Assembly: GCF_041687215.1 (NCBI RefSeq)
Contig: NZ_JAWLCI010000006.1
Span: 58,346 to 122,345, forward strand
DNA from: Mariniphaga sp041687215
GTDB lineage: Bacteria > Bacteroidota > Bacteroidia > Bacteroidales > Prolixibacteraceae
Direction of reading: 5' to 3'
Length of the DNA stretch: 64,000 bases
The notes under the pieces were generated by a model, which worked only from the letters and a program-made list of their open reading frames with translations, did not search any database and was not told the DNA's origin. Below, piece by piece: positions 1 through 8,315 of the stretch. Each line of letters starts with the position of its first letter. The stretch's first letter is position 1. A program made the position numbers and the translations under genes.

Positions 1-470
1 CCGGTTTCCAGAATGGTAAATGTTTGTTTTTCCAAATCAGTTTCGAACTCAGTTTCCGGATTTTTTTCGATAGCATCGAATATTTTTTGCAGGAATTCGG
101 ACGAAACAACAACCGGAAGCAGCCCGGTGTTCAGCGCGTTGTTCTTAAAAATATCTGCAAAAAAGCTGGAAACCACTACCCGGAAACCATAATCGTAAAT
201 GGCCCAGGTGGCATGTTCGCGGCTGGAACCGCTGCCGAAGTTTTTTCCGGCAACCAGAATTTTTCCTGAAAATTTCGAATCATTCAGCGGGAAATCCGCT
301 TTCGGACTGCCATCTTTATTGTAACGCCAATCGCGAAACAGGTTGTCTCCAAATCCTTTGCGCTCAACGGCCTTTAAAAACCTGGCCGGAATAATCTGGT
401 CGGTGTCCACGTTTTCGACCGGAAGCGGAACTGCCGGCGAAGTTATTTTTGAAAACTTGTCGTATGCCAT
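1..470 (-). CDS. leuD: 3-isopropylmalate dehydratase small subunit (partial)
   Basis: Small subunit of isopropylmalate isomerase, which with LeuC converts 2-isopropylmalate to 3-isopropylmalate in leucine synthesis in the cytoplasm. Translating the minus strand from the ATG at 470 gives MAYDKFSKITSPAVPLPV, then the family motif VDTDQIIPARFLK and the GSGSSREHA active-site loop seen in all LeuD proteins. The gene runs off the left edge after about 156 codons, so the C-terminus is missing; complete LeuD is about 200 residues. It is the last visible gene of the leuA-leuC operon, separated from leuC by an inserted four-helix-bundle gene. leuB probably follows outside the window, but this is inference. 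Confidence 0.95.
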   Translation of the reverse strand, partial: MAYDKFSKITSPAVPLPVENVDTDQIIPARFLKAVERKGFGDNLFRDWRYNKDGSPKADFPLNDSKFSGKILVAGKNFGSGSSREHATWAIYDYGFRVVVSSFFADIFKNNALNTGLLPVVVSSEFLQKIFDAIEKNPETEFETDLEKQTFTILET

Positions 471-505
471 GTAATTTATTATTTATGAATGATTATTTTA
501 AAGAA

Positions 506-856
506 CTAACGGGTTTGAATTGTCTTTCTTGACGAAATAAATATTGCTATTAATTCTTTTGCTTCCTTCATTAATGGTTGTGCAATTTTAGGAGTGGTTA
601 AACCTTCATCGAGTGCAAATTCTACCCAAAAATCACATTCGTCCGATTCTTCTAATACAACTGATAATTTTGCAGCAAAAGCCGGTGTTGAATGAGCTAA
701 AAGAACAGCTCTGTAGTTGACTGCAACAGAGGATGCACATCTAATTAATTGGCCTTCAATATGGGTTCCTAGTTTATTTTTAGGAAGTGATGAAGCAAAT
801 TTTACACATTGATGCGCAAACAGTTTCGTTCTTTTTTTAAGTTCATATTTATCCAT
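506..856 (-). CDS. four helix bundle protein (23S rRNA IVS-encoded protein family)
   Basis: A 116-residue, mostly helical protein of the four-helix-bundle family also called S23 or 23S rRNA intervening-sequence protein. The recognisable family signature is the middle segment LIRCASSVAVNYRA (about residues 37-50) followed by a Glu/Asp-rich helix (EESDECDFW). These proteins form pentameric bundles in known structures; their function is unknown. The gene sits inside the leucine operon between leuC (58-bp gap) and leuD (35-bp gap), in the same direction, and both flanks are AT-rich spacer. Such genes occur as orphan insertions in many Bacteroidota genomes. It has no evident role in leucine synthesis. 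Confidence 0.85.
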   Translation of the reverse strand: MDKYELKKRTKLFAHQCVKFASSLPKNKLGTHIEGQLIRCASSVAVNYRAVLLAHSTPAFAAKLSVVLEESDECDFWVEFALDEGLTTPKIAQPLMKEAKELIAIFISSRKTIQTR

Positions 857-914
857 AACTGATGGTTTTTATGCGTAAATAATCAATAATCACTAATTAT
901 TAATCATTAAAAAA

Positions 915-2315
915 TCACAGTAACTCTCTCGGGTCGGTAATTACCCCGGTAACTGCTGCTGCTGCTGCGGTGAGCGGACTGGCGAGCATAGTGCGGGCGC
1001 CCGGTCCCTGGCGGCCTTCAAAATTCCGGTTGGTAGTAGAAACTGCATATTTTCCTTCAGGTATTTTATCTTCATTCATAGCCAGACAGGCAGAACATCC
1101 GGGTTGACGCAGTTCAAAACCGGCAGTTTCCAAAATTTCAACCAGACCTTCAGCACGAATTTGTTTTTCTACTTTTTGTGAACCCGGCACCAGCCATGCT
1201 GTTACATTGTCCGCTTTTTTGCGACCTTTCACAAATCCTGCAAATGCCCGGAAGTCTTCAATACGGCCATTGGTGCAGCTTCCCACAAAAACGTAATCTA
1301 CTTTTTTGCCCAGCATGGGTTCACCTTCGTGGTACCCCATGTATTGCAACGATTTCAGAAAAGTGTTTTTGTCGCTTCCCTGCATACCATTTGTTGTAGG
1401 AATATTTTGAGTAATTCCAACCCCCATGCCCGGGTTGGTTCCATAGGTAATCATGGGTTCAATATCATCGGCACTGAATGAATATTCGGTATCGAAAACA
1501 GCACCTTCGTCGCTTTTCAGTTCATTCCAGTGGGCTACAGCATTTTTCCATGCTTCACCTTTAGGGGCGTACTGCCGTCCTTTTACATAATTGATGGTGG
1601 TTTCGTCGGGTGCAATCATTCCGCCACGCGCACCGCTTTCAATGCTCAGGTTGCAAAGTGTCATGCGGCCTTCCATGGAAAGACTGGTGATGGCCGAACC
1701 TGCATATTCGATAAAATGGCCGGTACCACCACTGGTTGAAATTTGTGAAATGATGTAAAGCGCAATATCTTTTGCCGTTACACCTTTTTTCAATTCACCG
1801 TTTACCGTGATGCGCATTTTTTTGGGTTTGGGTTGCATAATGCATTGGCTGGCCAAGACCATTTCCACCTCGCTGGTGCCAATTCCGAATGCAATGGTTC
1901 CGAAAGCGCCGTGAGTGGAAGTGTGACTGTCGCCGCAAACAATTGTCATTCCCGGCTGGGTAAGACCAAGTTCGGGGCCGATGATGTGCACAATCCCGTG
2001 ACCGTCACTTTGCAAATCATGGTAAGTGATTCCATGCTCTGCGCAGTTTCTTTTCAGCATTTCCACCTGGTTGCGCGACAATTCGTCCATAATGGTAAGA
2101 TGCTGGTTTTCGGTGGGAACGTTGTGGTCGGGTGTGGCTGTGGTCATGTCGGGCCTGAATACTTTCAATCCCCGTGTTTTCAATCCCAAAAATGCAACCG
2201 GGCTGGTTACTTCGTGAATCAGATGCCGATCGATATACAACACATTGGGACCGCCTTCCACTTCTTTTACCACATGTGCATCCCAGATTTTATCAAACAA
2301 TGTTTTCTTTTCCAT
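915..2315 (-). CDS. leuC: 3-isopropylmalate dehydratase large subunit
   Basis: Large, [4Fe-4S]-carrying subunit of isopropylmalate isomerase, an aconitase-family enzyme of leucine synthesis. The 466-residue length is typical. The three cluster cysteines are visible at C347 (SCTNGR) and C407/C410 (PGCSAC), and the aconitase motifs CGDSHTSTHGAFG (about 127-139) and ESGARGG are intact. The C-terminus TAAAAAVTGVITDPREL is characteristic. The ATG at 2315 lies about 75 bp downstream of the leuA stop. It needs LeuD as partner, which is encoded downstream after a foreign-looking four-helix-bundle gene. Confidence 0.97.
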   Translation of the reverse strand: MEKKTLFDKIWDAHVVKEVEGGPNVLYIDRHLIHEVTSPVAFLGLKTRGLKVFRPDMTTATPDHNVPTENQHLTIMDELSRNQVEMLKRNCAEHGITYHDLQSDGHGIVHIIGPELGLTQPGMTIVCGDSHTSTHGAFGTIAFGIGTSEVEMVLASQCIMQPKPKKMRITVNGELKKGVTAKDIALYIISQISTSGGTGHFIEYAGSAITSLSMEGRMTLCNLSIESGARGGMIAPDETTINYVKGRQYAPKGEAWKNAVAHWNELKSDEGAVFDTEYSFSADDIEPMITYGTNPGMGVGITQNIPTTNGMQGSDKNTFLKSLQYMGYHEGEPMLGKKVDYVFVGSCTNGRIEDFRAFAGFVKGRKKADNVTAWLVPGSQKVEKQIRAEGLVEILETAGFELRQPGCSACLAMNEDKIPEGKYAVSTTNRNFEGRQGPGARTMLASPLTAAAAAVTGVITDPRELL

Positions 2316-2389
2316 ATAATGAACTCTTATTGAGTGCTTAAATCTTTAAACTCGAAAATTTTAACTTTAAACTCTGAACTACAAACTCT

Positions 2390-3895
2390 TTACTGCGCCA
2401 CCGGCAATTTATTCACTGCATCGAGAAAAGCTTCCACCGAAGCTGTAACAATATCGGTATGCGCTCCAAACCCATGGAAAATACCATCGTTGTATTCAAT
2501 TTGCATGTGTACTTTTCCAATATCATCACTTCCACGAGTAATCGCTTGCACCAAAAATTCTTCAATAGTAACCTGGCGGTGGATAATTTGTTTAACCGCT
2601 TTTATGGCTGCATCCACCGGGCCATTTCCTGACGAGGTTGCCTCGAATTTTTCGCCTGAAATATCGAGCCTTACAATAGCCATTGGTGTAAGACTTTTTC
2701 CGGTAACTACCTGTAAAAAGTCGAGTTTTATGCGGCGTTCCTGACGAGTGGCATCGCCAACCAGCAAAGCAATATCGTCGTCGCGAATGTCTTTTTTCTT
2801 GTCGGCCAGTTTAAGGAATTGTTCGTAAACTTCATCCAGTTTTTCTTTGGTAAGTTCGAATCCCAGCAATTCCAACCTGTGCTTCAGTGCGGCTCGTCCG
2901 CTGCGCGCGGTCAACAAAATCGAAGATTCATTGATTCCCACATCTGCCGGGTCCATAATTTCGTAATTTTCGCGGTGTTTCAATACGCCATCCTGGTGAA
3001 TTCCAGACGAGTGTGCAAAAGCATTTCGACCAACCACTGCTTTGTTAGGCTGCACAGGCATGTTCATCAATCGTGAAACCAACCGGCTGGTGTTGTAAAT
3101 GTTTTTTGTGTTTATACCTGTGTCAATGCCTAAAACGGCATACCGGCTTTTCAGTGTCATAACCACTTCTTCCAGCGAAGTATTGCCTGCCCGTTCGCCA
3201 ATTCCGTTAATGGTAACCTCGGCCTGACGGGCGCCGTTCATAATTCCTGAAATGGTGTTGGCTGTGGCCATGCCCAAATCGTTGTGGCAATGAGTAGAAA
3301 TAACTGCTTTATGAATGCCATTAACATTTTCAACCAGGAATTTAATTTTTTCTCCAAATTCGTTTGGCAGCGTATAGCCAGTTGTATCGGGAATATTTAC
3401 AACTGTGGCGCCGGCTTTAATTACAGCTTCAATCACTTTTGCCAAATATTCATTATCGGTTCGTCCGGCATCTTCGGCGTAGAACTCCACATCTTCCACA
3501 TATTTTTTGGCATATTTTACAGCCGCTACAGCCCGCTCAATTATTTCTTCAGGATTTGAATTGAGTTTATATTTGATGTGAAATGGTGAAGTACCGATTC
3601 CGGTGTGAATGCGGCCTTTTTTCGCATATTTTAGCGATTCGGCTGCTACGTCGATATCTTTTTGAACTGCGCGGGTGAGGGCACAAATGGTTGGCCATGA
3701 AACCGCTTTTGAAATTTCTACTACCGATTCGAAATCGCCCGGGCTTGAAATAGGAAATCCGGCTTCAATAATATCTACGCCCAAATCCTGCAAGGCCTTT
3801 GCAACCTCAATCTTTTCAACCGTATTCAACTGACATCCCGGAACCTGCTCTCCGTCCCGCAAGGTGGTGTCGAAAATGAAAAGTCTGTCACTCAT
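2390..3895 (-). CDS. leuA: 2-isopropylmalate synthase
   Basis: First committed enzyme of leucine synthesis: condenses acetyl-CoA with 2-oxoisovalerate. The N-terminal TIM barrel has the HMGL-like signature FDTTLRDGEQVPGC (about residues 8-21) and the metal-binding motif HCHNDLGMA (about 200-208). A C-terminal regulatory (LeuA dimerisation/allosteric) domain covers roughly residues 370-501, so feedback inhibition by leucine is expected. At 501 residues it is the usual length. It is first in the leu operon; the 5' leader (3931-4073) carries a Leu/Ile-rich leader peptide and an attenuator terminator. Citramalate synthase or homocitrate synthase are alternatives within the family, but the leuC/leuD context and leader peptide favour LeuA. 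Confidence 0.95.
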   Translation of the reverse strand: MSDRLFIFDTTLRDGEQVPGCQLNTVEKIEVAKALQDLGVDIIEAGFPISSPGDFESVVEISKAVSWPTICALTRAVQKDIDVAAESLKYAKKGRIHTGIGTSPFHIKYKLNSNPEEIIERAVAAVKYAKKYVEDVEFYAEDAGRTDNEYLAKVIEAVIKAGATVVNIPDTTGYTLPNEFGEKIKFLVENVNGIHKAVISTHCHNDLGMATANTISGIMNGARQAEVTINGIGERAGNTSLEEVVMTLKSRYAVLGIDTGINTKNIYNTSRLVSRLMNMPVQPNKAVVGRNAFAHSSGIHQDGVLKHRENYEIMDPADVGINESSILLTARSGRAALKHRLELLGFELTKEKLDEVYEQFLKLADKKKDIRDDDIALLVGDATRQERRIKLDFLQVVTGKSLTPMAIVRLDISGEKFEATSSGNGPVDAAIKAVKQIIHRQVTIEEFLVQAITRGSDDIGKVHMQIEYNDGIFHGFGAHTDIVTASVEAFLDAVNKLPVAQ

Positions 3896-3930
3896 GTTTT
3901 TTATTTTAAGAATTGTTATTTCCTTTTATG

Positions 3931-3961
3931 AAAAAAGCCATCCTCTTTATCTGAGAATGGC
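3931..3961 (-). terminator. leu operon attenuator terminator
   Basis: Read on the minus strand, GCCATTCTC (3961-3953) pairs with GAGGATGGC (3945-3937) across a 7-nt loop, giving a 9-bp stem with one G-U pair, immediately followed by six T residues (3936-3931). This is a canonical intrinsic terminator located 36 bp before the leuA start and after the leader peptide. Its 5' arm is also complementary to an upstream segment at 3996-4004, so it can be disrupted by an antiterminator. Confidence 0.9.
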
Positions 3962-4004
3962 CTATTCCGTTTCTTGTTTTATTATTAACAACACACCATT
4001 CTCA
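3952..4004 (-). promoter_or_regulatory. antiterminator helix of the leu attenuator
   Basis: The minus-strand segment TGAGAATGG (4004-3996) is perfectly complementary over 9 nt to CCATTCTCA (3960-3952), which is the 5' arm of the terminator. TGA of this segment is the leader-peptide stop codon. A ribosome finishing the leader peptide would cover the segment and let the terminator form. A ribosome stalled on the Leu/Ile codons upstream would leave it free to pair and prevent termination. The pairing is seen directly; the regulatory mechanism is inferred by analogy with classical amino-acid attenuation. Confidence 0.85.
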
Positions 4005-4073
4005 TTTCTTCTTAATTAGAAGAATAATACCAATAATTAGGCTGAGAAGTGCTATGTTGTTTTGTAAATTCAT
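4002..4073 (-). CDS. leu operon leader peptide (Leu/Ile-rich, 23 aa)
   Basis: A 23-codon ORF, too short for normal gene calling, starts with ATG at 4073 directly after AAAAGGA and ends with TGA at 4004-4002. The peptide begins MNLQNNIALLSL and ends IIGIILLIKKK. It holds six leucine and six isoleucine codons out of 23, strongly enriched for the product of the operon and a related branched-chain amino acid. The stop codon overlaps the antiterminator arm, and the terminator follows 41 nt later. Position, composition and stop placement together argue for a regulatory leader peptide rather than a chance ORF. I see no functional protein in it. Confidence 0.88.
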   Translation of the reverse strand: MNLQNNIALLSLIIGIILLIKKK

Positions 4074-4250
4074 TCCTTTTATCTTACGATTTGCTGCAAA
4101 TATTAGAATATTTTTTTAAAATGAAAACAAATAACCTCTTTTTATTAATAAAAATTAATAAACAGATTGTTTTGTCTGATTTTAACCGGTAAGAATTAAT
4201 TTTGGGTCCGTAAGAAAGATTTTTTTTCAGGAATTTCTGTGAATGAAGAA

Positions 4251-5801
4251 TTACTCATTTTCTTCGAGAATTTCTGCATTTTCTGTTTCAGGAGCGGGGA
4301 GGGGTTGTTTAGGTTTAAACACATCATGCCGGGATAACGGGCGCAAATGAACTTTCCAGTCGAAACCTGACAGAGTTTTTTCTTCCTCAGTAAGCGCAAA
4401 CAGAGGTTTCAAAACACCTTCAGGATTTTGAAAAAAGGAAATACCGAAAATTTTTCCTTCCCGGAAACGAATGGAAATACGGCTGCTTTCCACCCGGTTC
4501 AAACCAATAATTTCCTCATCTTGCCGGGCATAGTAAAGCGTTTGTCCGTTGCCGTCAACATTAATTCTGTTGAGTTCGTTGTTAATCACAAAGCCAGTCA
4601 TCAATTTTCCCTTGATTTGATCAAATCGCCCCGAATCTAATTTCGAAATGATAAAGCCATTATTTCTGAGGTGGAGCTCGTCGGGTGAATCGGTATTTTG
4701 TTTCATTTCAATCTGGTCGGCACTTAACTGGTGCGCTTCTGACCAAATTACCGGATTATTGTATAATTGTACTAATGAGTCTTTGGTAAAGTAAACCAAC
4801 GAATCGCAGACTCCCTGTAAATCATTACGGTAAAAACGGGTACCATACCAGGCCAGAATTATTTTTTCACCGTCAACCGTATCGGGTACCGTTCGAAGCG
4901 TATCAGCATGCAAAAATAAAGTATCACTTTCTGAATACATCATAAACAGAGCCGAGTCAGTAACGGTGGCAATTTCCAGCTTGTCGTTGTAATCTGATGT
5001 ATTTCCGGTAACAATAACTTTGTTTTCAAAATCTTCCATGTGCACATTTCCCAGAGCTTTTCCATTGCCGTCGGCTTCGTTGTATTTAATGTAGTTGGCT
5101 TTTAACTGTTGGGTTTCATTATATACCAACGGATTTTTTAACAATTCGGCTTCGCCGGTTTTGGTGTCGTACCATCCATCTTCTGCATACAGGGTGTTTG
5201 AAGAATCGCGAATGGTAGTGGGGCCAACAATAAATAGCCTTCCGGTTTCGGTATTGTAATAGAGTGTATCGCTTGTGAGTGTATAATTGTCATTATACGC
5301 CTCCACATTTTGGTAAAAATGAACCAGGTCATTGTCAATAAAATATTTACCAATTACACTTGTTAGAATGTTGGTGCTGTCCACAATTTTTCCGTTATCC
5401 TCATAATATCCGATATTGGCGGCCATATCATATTGAAGTGTATCAGTAAACAGCGTTGTATTTTTATTTTCAAGTCTGACATCCTGATAAGCCATTGCTT
5501 CCCGGATATCACCGTTGTAATAAATTTTCCGGGCGTATAAATTCATGGTGTCACCCTGGTTTATGCGAACGTTTCCAAAAGCATCTACACGGTTGGTGCC
5601 TGTGTATGTATATGCACTGTCGCACCACATCAAAACATCCTGGTGCCTGATGCGTACATTTCCTACCAGGCGTTGTGCATTTGGTGCAATATTTTCGTCA
5701 GCTTCCAGGTAATCGGCCTGTTCAATCTCCACTCGTTTTTTCTCCTGTCCAAAAGAATAGCCGGGGAAAAATAAAAAAAACAAAACAAACACAAACAGCA
5801 T
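4251..5801 (-). CDS. OstA-like/LptA-like outer-membrane lipopolysaccharide transport protein
   Basis: Probable periplasmic OstA/LptA-family protein, the family that bridges lipopolysaccharide from the inner to the outer membrane. The ATG at 5801 gives a clear signal peptide (LFVFVLFFLFFPGYSFGQ). The rest is a long series of short beta-strand repeats of the OstA type, for example RLVGNVRIRH, VDAFGNVRINQGD and LYARKIYYNGD, repeated to about residue 420. At about 516 residues it is longer than E. coli LptA and resembles the extended OstA-like proteins of Bacteroidota. An in-frame TTG at 5888 would add 29 residues; I prefer the ATG because the signal peptide then starts properly. It is the last gene of the guaB-parvulin-MoxR operon. 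Confidence 0.8.
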   Translation of the reverse strand: MLFVFVLFFLFFPGYSFGQEKKRVEIEQADYLEADENIAPNAQRLVGNVRIRHQDVLMWCDSAYTYTGTNRVDAFGNVRINQGDTMNLYARKIYYNGDIREAMAYQDVRLENKNTTLFTDTLQYDMAANIGYYEDNGKIVDSTNILTSVIGKYFIDNDLVHFYQNVEAYNDNYTLTSDTLYYNTETGRLFIVGPTTIRDSSNTLYAEDGWYDTKTGEAELLKNPLVYNETQQLKANYIKYNEADGNGKALGNVHMEDFENKVIVTGNTSDYNDKLEIATVTDSALFMMYSESDTLFLHADTLRTVPDTVDGEKIILAWYGTRFYRNDLQGVCDSLVYFTKDSLVQLYNNPVIWSEAHQLSADQIEMKQNTDSPDELHLRNNGFIISKLDSGRFDQIKGKLMTGFVINNELNRINVDGNGQTLYYARQDEEIIGLNRVESSRISIRFREGKIFGISFFQNPEGVLKPLFALTEEEKTLSGFDWKVHLRPLSRHDVFKPKQPLPAPETENAEILEENE

Positions 5802-5954
5802 GTTTGCAATGCTGAAAATACGCTGGCAGCGAGCCAATTTCCGGGAAATAAGACCAGCGCTTGTTTTATTTTTTAATTTGAAAATCAATATTTTTTAGTT
5901 GATGTTTCAATGGATTGTAAATCCGAATTGTAAATAAAATATCCGAAACTGAAA

Positions 5955-6923
5955 TCAGAGCAGTTTATTGATGATTTCTTCCACTGAAATATTTTCAGCC
6001 TCAGCTTTGTAGTTTTTAATAATCCGGTGTCTGAGAATGGAAGGCGCCACGGCTTTAACGTCTTCAATGTCAGGTGAATATTTGCCATGAAGTGCAGCAT
6101 GTGTTTTTGCTCCTACAACCAGGTATTGCGATGCCCTTGGTCCGGCACCCCATTTCAGGTACTGGTTGGAAACTTCTGCGGCCATTCCATTTCCAGGCCG
6201 GGTTTTGGCAGCCAGGGTAACGGCATAGTTCAACACGTTGTCATTAATTGGTATTTTCCTGATGATGTCCTGAAAATAAATGATTTCCTCACGCGAAATT
6301 ACCGCATTTAAATCGAACTGAAGTGTAGAGGTTGTATTTTTAACAATGGTAATTTCGTCTTCGTATTTTGGATAATCGAGCCAAACCGAAAACATAAACC
6401 TGTCGAGCTGGGCTTCGGGAAGTGGATAGGTTCCTTCCTGTTCGATTGGGTTTTGCGTTGCCAGCACAAAAAACGGGCTATCGAGTTCAAAACGTTGTCC
6501 TGCAGCAGTTACCGAACGCTCTTGCATAGCTTCAAGCAAGGCCGACTGCGTTTTGGGTGGAGTACGGTTAATTTCGTCGGCAAGAATGATATTGGAAAAC
6601 AACGGGCCCTGGATAAATTTGAACTGACGCTCTTTATCCAGAATTTCAGTTCCAATAATATCAGAAGGCATTAAATCTGGTGTAAACTGAATACGGTTGT
6701 ATTTTAGTCCCAGAATTTTGGCAATTGTGGTTACCAGCAGGGTTTTTGCCAGCCCGGGCACGCCAATGAGCAAAACATGTCCGCGACTGAAAAGGGATAC
6801 TAAAACCTGAGTAACTATTTCGTCCTGGCCGTAAATAACTTTGGTAATTTCGTTTAGTAATTCTCCGTATTTATTGCGCAATGCATCAAGCGCCTCCACA
6901 TCATTTTTAAAACTTTTTTCCAT
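5955..6923 (-). CDS. MoxR-family AAA+ ATPase
   Basis: Cytoplasmic AAA+ ATPase of the MoxR family, chaperone-like ATPases usually needed to activate or assemble partner proteins. Walker A is GVPGLAKT (residues 54-61), Walker B ILADEINR (113-120), and sensor 1 is in LATQNPIEQEGTYPLPEAQLDRF. The C-terminal lid domain follows, giving 322 residues, the usual length. MoxR genes often neighbour DUF58 and von Willebrand factor A genes; here none is present. It lies between a SurA-like gene (33-bp gap) and an OstA-like gene (66-bp gap), which suggests a link to envelope assembly, but that is inference from context. Confidence 0.93.
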   Translation of the reverse strand: MEKSFKNDVEALDALRNKYGELLNEITKVIYGQDEIVTQVLVSLFSRGHVLLIGVPGLAKTLLVTTIAKILGLKYNRIQFTPDLMPSDIIGTEILDKERQFKFIQGPLFSNIILADEINRTPPKTQSALLEAMQERSVTAAGQRFELDSPFFVLATQNPIEQEGTYPLPEAQLDRFMFSVWLDYPKYEDEITIVKNTTSTLQFDLNAVISREEIIYFQDIIRKIPINDNVLNYAVTLAAKTRPGNGMAAEVSNQYLKWGAGPRASQYLVVGAKTHAALHGKYSPDIEDVKAVAPSILRHRIIKNYKAEAENISVEEIINKLL

Positions 6924-6956
6924 ATAAATTATTCCTTTTAAAAGGGGATTTTGGAA

Positions 6957-8315
6957 TTATTTCATCCAGTTGTCGAACTCAAAATTGCAATTGGCATAGG
7001 TTTCATCAATTCTGATGTAGGTTTGAGCCTGTTTGTCATCAATCCATTTCTGCAGCGCTTTTTCCCTTTTTTTAGCCAGAAACAAGTCGGCCAGATGCTG
7101 ATAATCGTTTTGCAGATTGGCTTTATGCCCTTCTGTTTTATCGATAAGTTTTACAATGGTGTAAACCGATTGTCTGGTTTCGGGGTCAATGGTTTCAAAA
7201 GGATCTGATATTTCATTGATTTTAAGGTTTGAAATAACCTTACTGATGTTTCCTTCCAGTTCTTCAACGGTAAATTTCGATGAAAGGGTATTCGGATTTA
7301 TAGCTAATCCGCCGTTATTCCGGGTATTTTTATCGGATGAAAACCGGGCTGCAGCCTGTGCAAATGTAATTTCTTCTTTACGAATTAAATTGGATAGACT
7401 GTCTAACCGGTTAACAGCCAATTCTTTTGCTTCAACAGAAACCTTTGGGGTCATTAAAATATGGCGGGTGTTCACTTTGTCTGCCCGCCTGTCAATGAGT
7501 TGAATGATGTGGTACCCAAATTCACTTTCAACCACGTTGGAAATTTTATCGCCTTTCAGGTTAAAAGCTGCTGCAGCATATTCCGGGTCGAGTTGAGCAC
7601 GACCCTGATATCCAATTTCGCCACCGTTGTTTGCTGAAGGACCTTCGGAATACATAACGGCCATTGCTGCAAAACTGGAACCAGCCTCAATCCGTCTTTT
7701 AATTTCGCGCAGCTCGGCTTTAACCCGGTTTTCTTCTTCCAGTTCAATTTCCGGGCGCATGGTAATCTGGGCATATTCATATTGAGTAGGAATCATCGGA
7801 ATTTCATCTTCAGACAAACCGCGGTAAAACTGCCGCACCTCTGATGGTGTAACGGTAATGTCCTGAACGATTTTATTCCGCATTTGGGAACTCATAAGCT
7901 GATCCCTGATTACCTGCCTCATTTCGGCCCTGATGTCAGCAATGGGTTTTTTAAAGAAGTTTTCCACTGCTCTTTCCGAGCCAAAGTGGGCAACGTACAT
8001 TTGAATTTGGCCGTCCATTTGCTGGTTAACCTGACTGGCGGTAACTTCAATAAGTGTATCGAGTTCGGCTTCGGCAACAAGCAATTTGTCGATTAGGAAA
8101 TTTTCGAGGATTTCGCATTTCATGTCTCCGTCGGAGGTAACTCCCTGGGCTTGCTGGTCCATGTACATTTTTTCGATGTCAGATTTTAGTACAATGTTTC
8201 CACCCACCACGGCAACAATCTGATCCACAACCTGATCCTGTGCAAACAAATTACCGGTTATAAAGATGGATAACAATGCAATAAATCCTATTTTCAATAC
8301 TTTATTCTGTTTCAT
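6957..8315 (-). CDS. SurA-like periplasmic peptidyl-prolyl isomerase
   Basis: Periplasmic folding factor of the SurA/parvulin type, expected to escort unfolded outer-membrane proteins. The ATG at 8315 starts a signal peptide ending ITGNLFA/QDQ. A SurA N-terminal chaperone domain covers about residues 25-155, then two parvulin (PpiC-type) domains: one around EYAQITMRPE to GYHIIQLIDRR, another around RHILMTPKVS to YTIVKLID. Length (about 452 residues) fits SurA. The upstream reading frame is open for 22 more codons, but the ATG chosen here overlaps the end of the previous gene by 14 bp, suggesting translational coupling. It is the third of three adjacent parvulin-related genes. Confidence 0.92.
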   Translation of the reverse strand: MKQNKVLKIGFIALLSIFITGNLFAQDQVVDQIVAVVGGNIVLKSDIEKMYMDQQAQGVTSDGDMKCEILENFLIDKLLVAEAELDTLIEVTASQVNQQMDGQIQMYVAHFGSERAVENFFKKPIADIRAEMRQVIRDQLMSSQMRNKIVQDITVTPSEVRQFYRGLSEDEIPMIPTQYEYAQITMRPEIELEEENRVKAELREIKRRIEAGSSFAAMAVMYSEGPSANNGGEIGYQGRAQLDPEYAAAAFNLKGDKISNVVESEFGYHIIQLIDRRADKVNTRHILMTPKVSVEAKELAVNRLDSLSNLIRKEEITFAQAAARFSSDKNTRNNGGLAINPNTLSSKFTVEELEGNISKVISNLKINEISDPFETIDPETRQSVYTIVKLIDKTEGHKANLQNDYQHLADLFLAKKREKALQKWIDDKQAQTYIRIDETYANCNFEFDNWMK

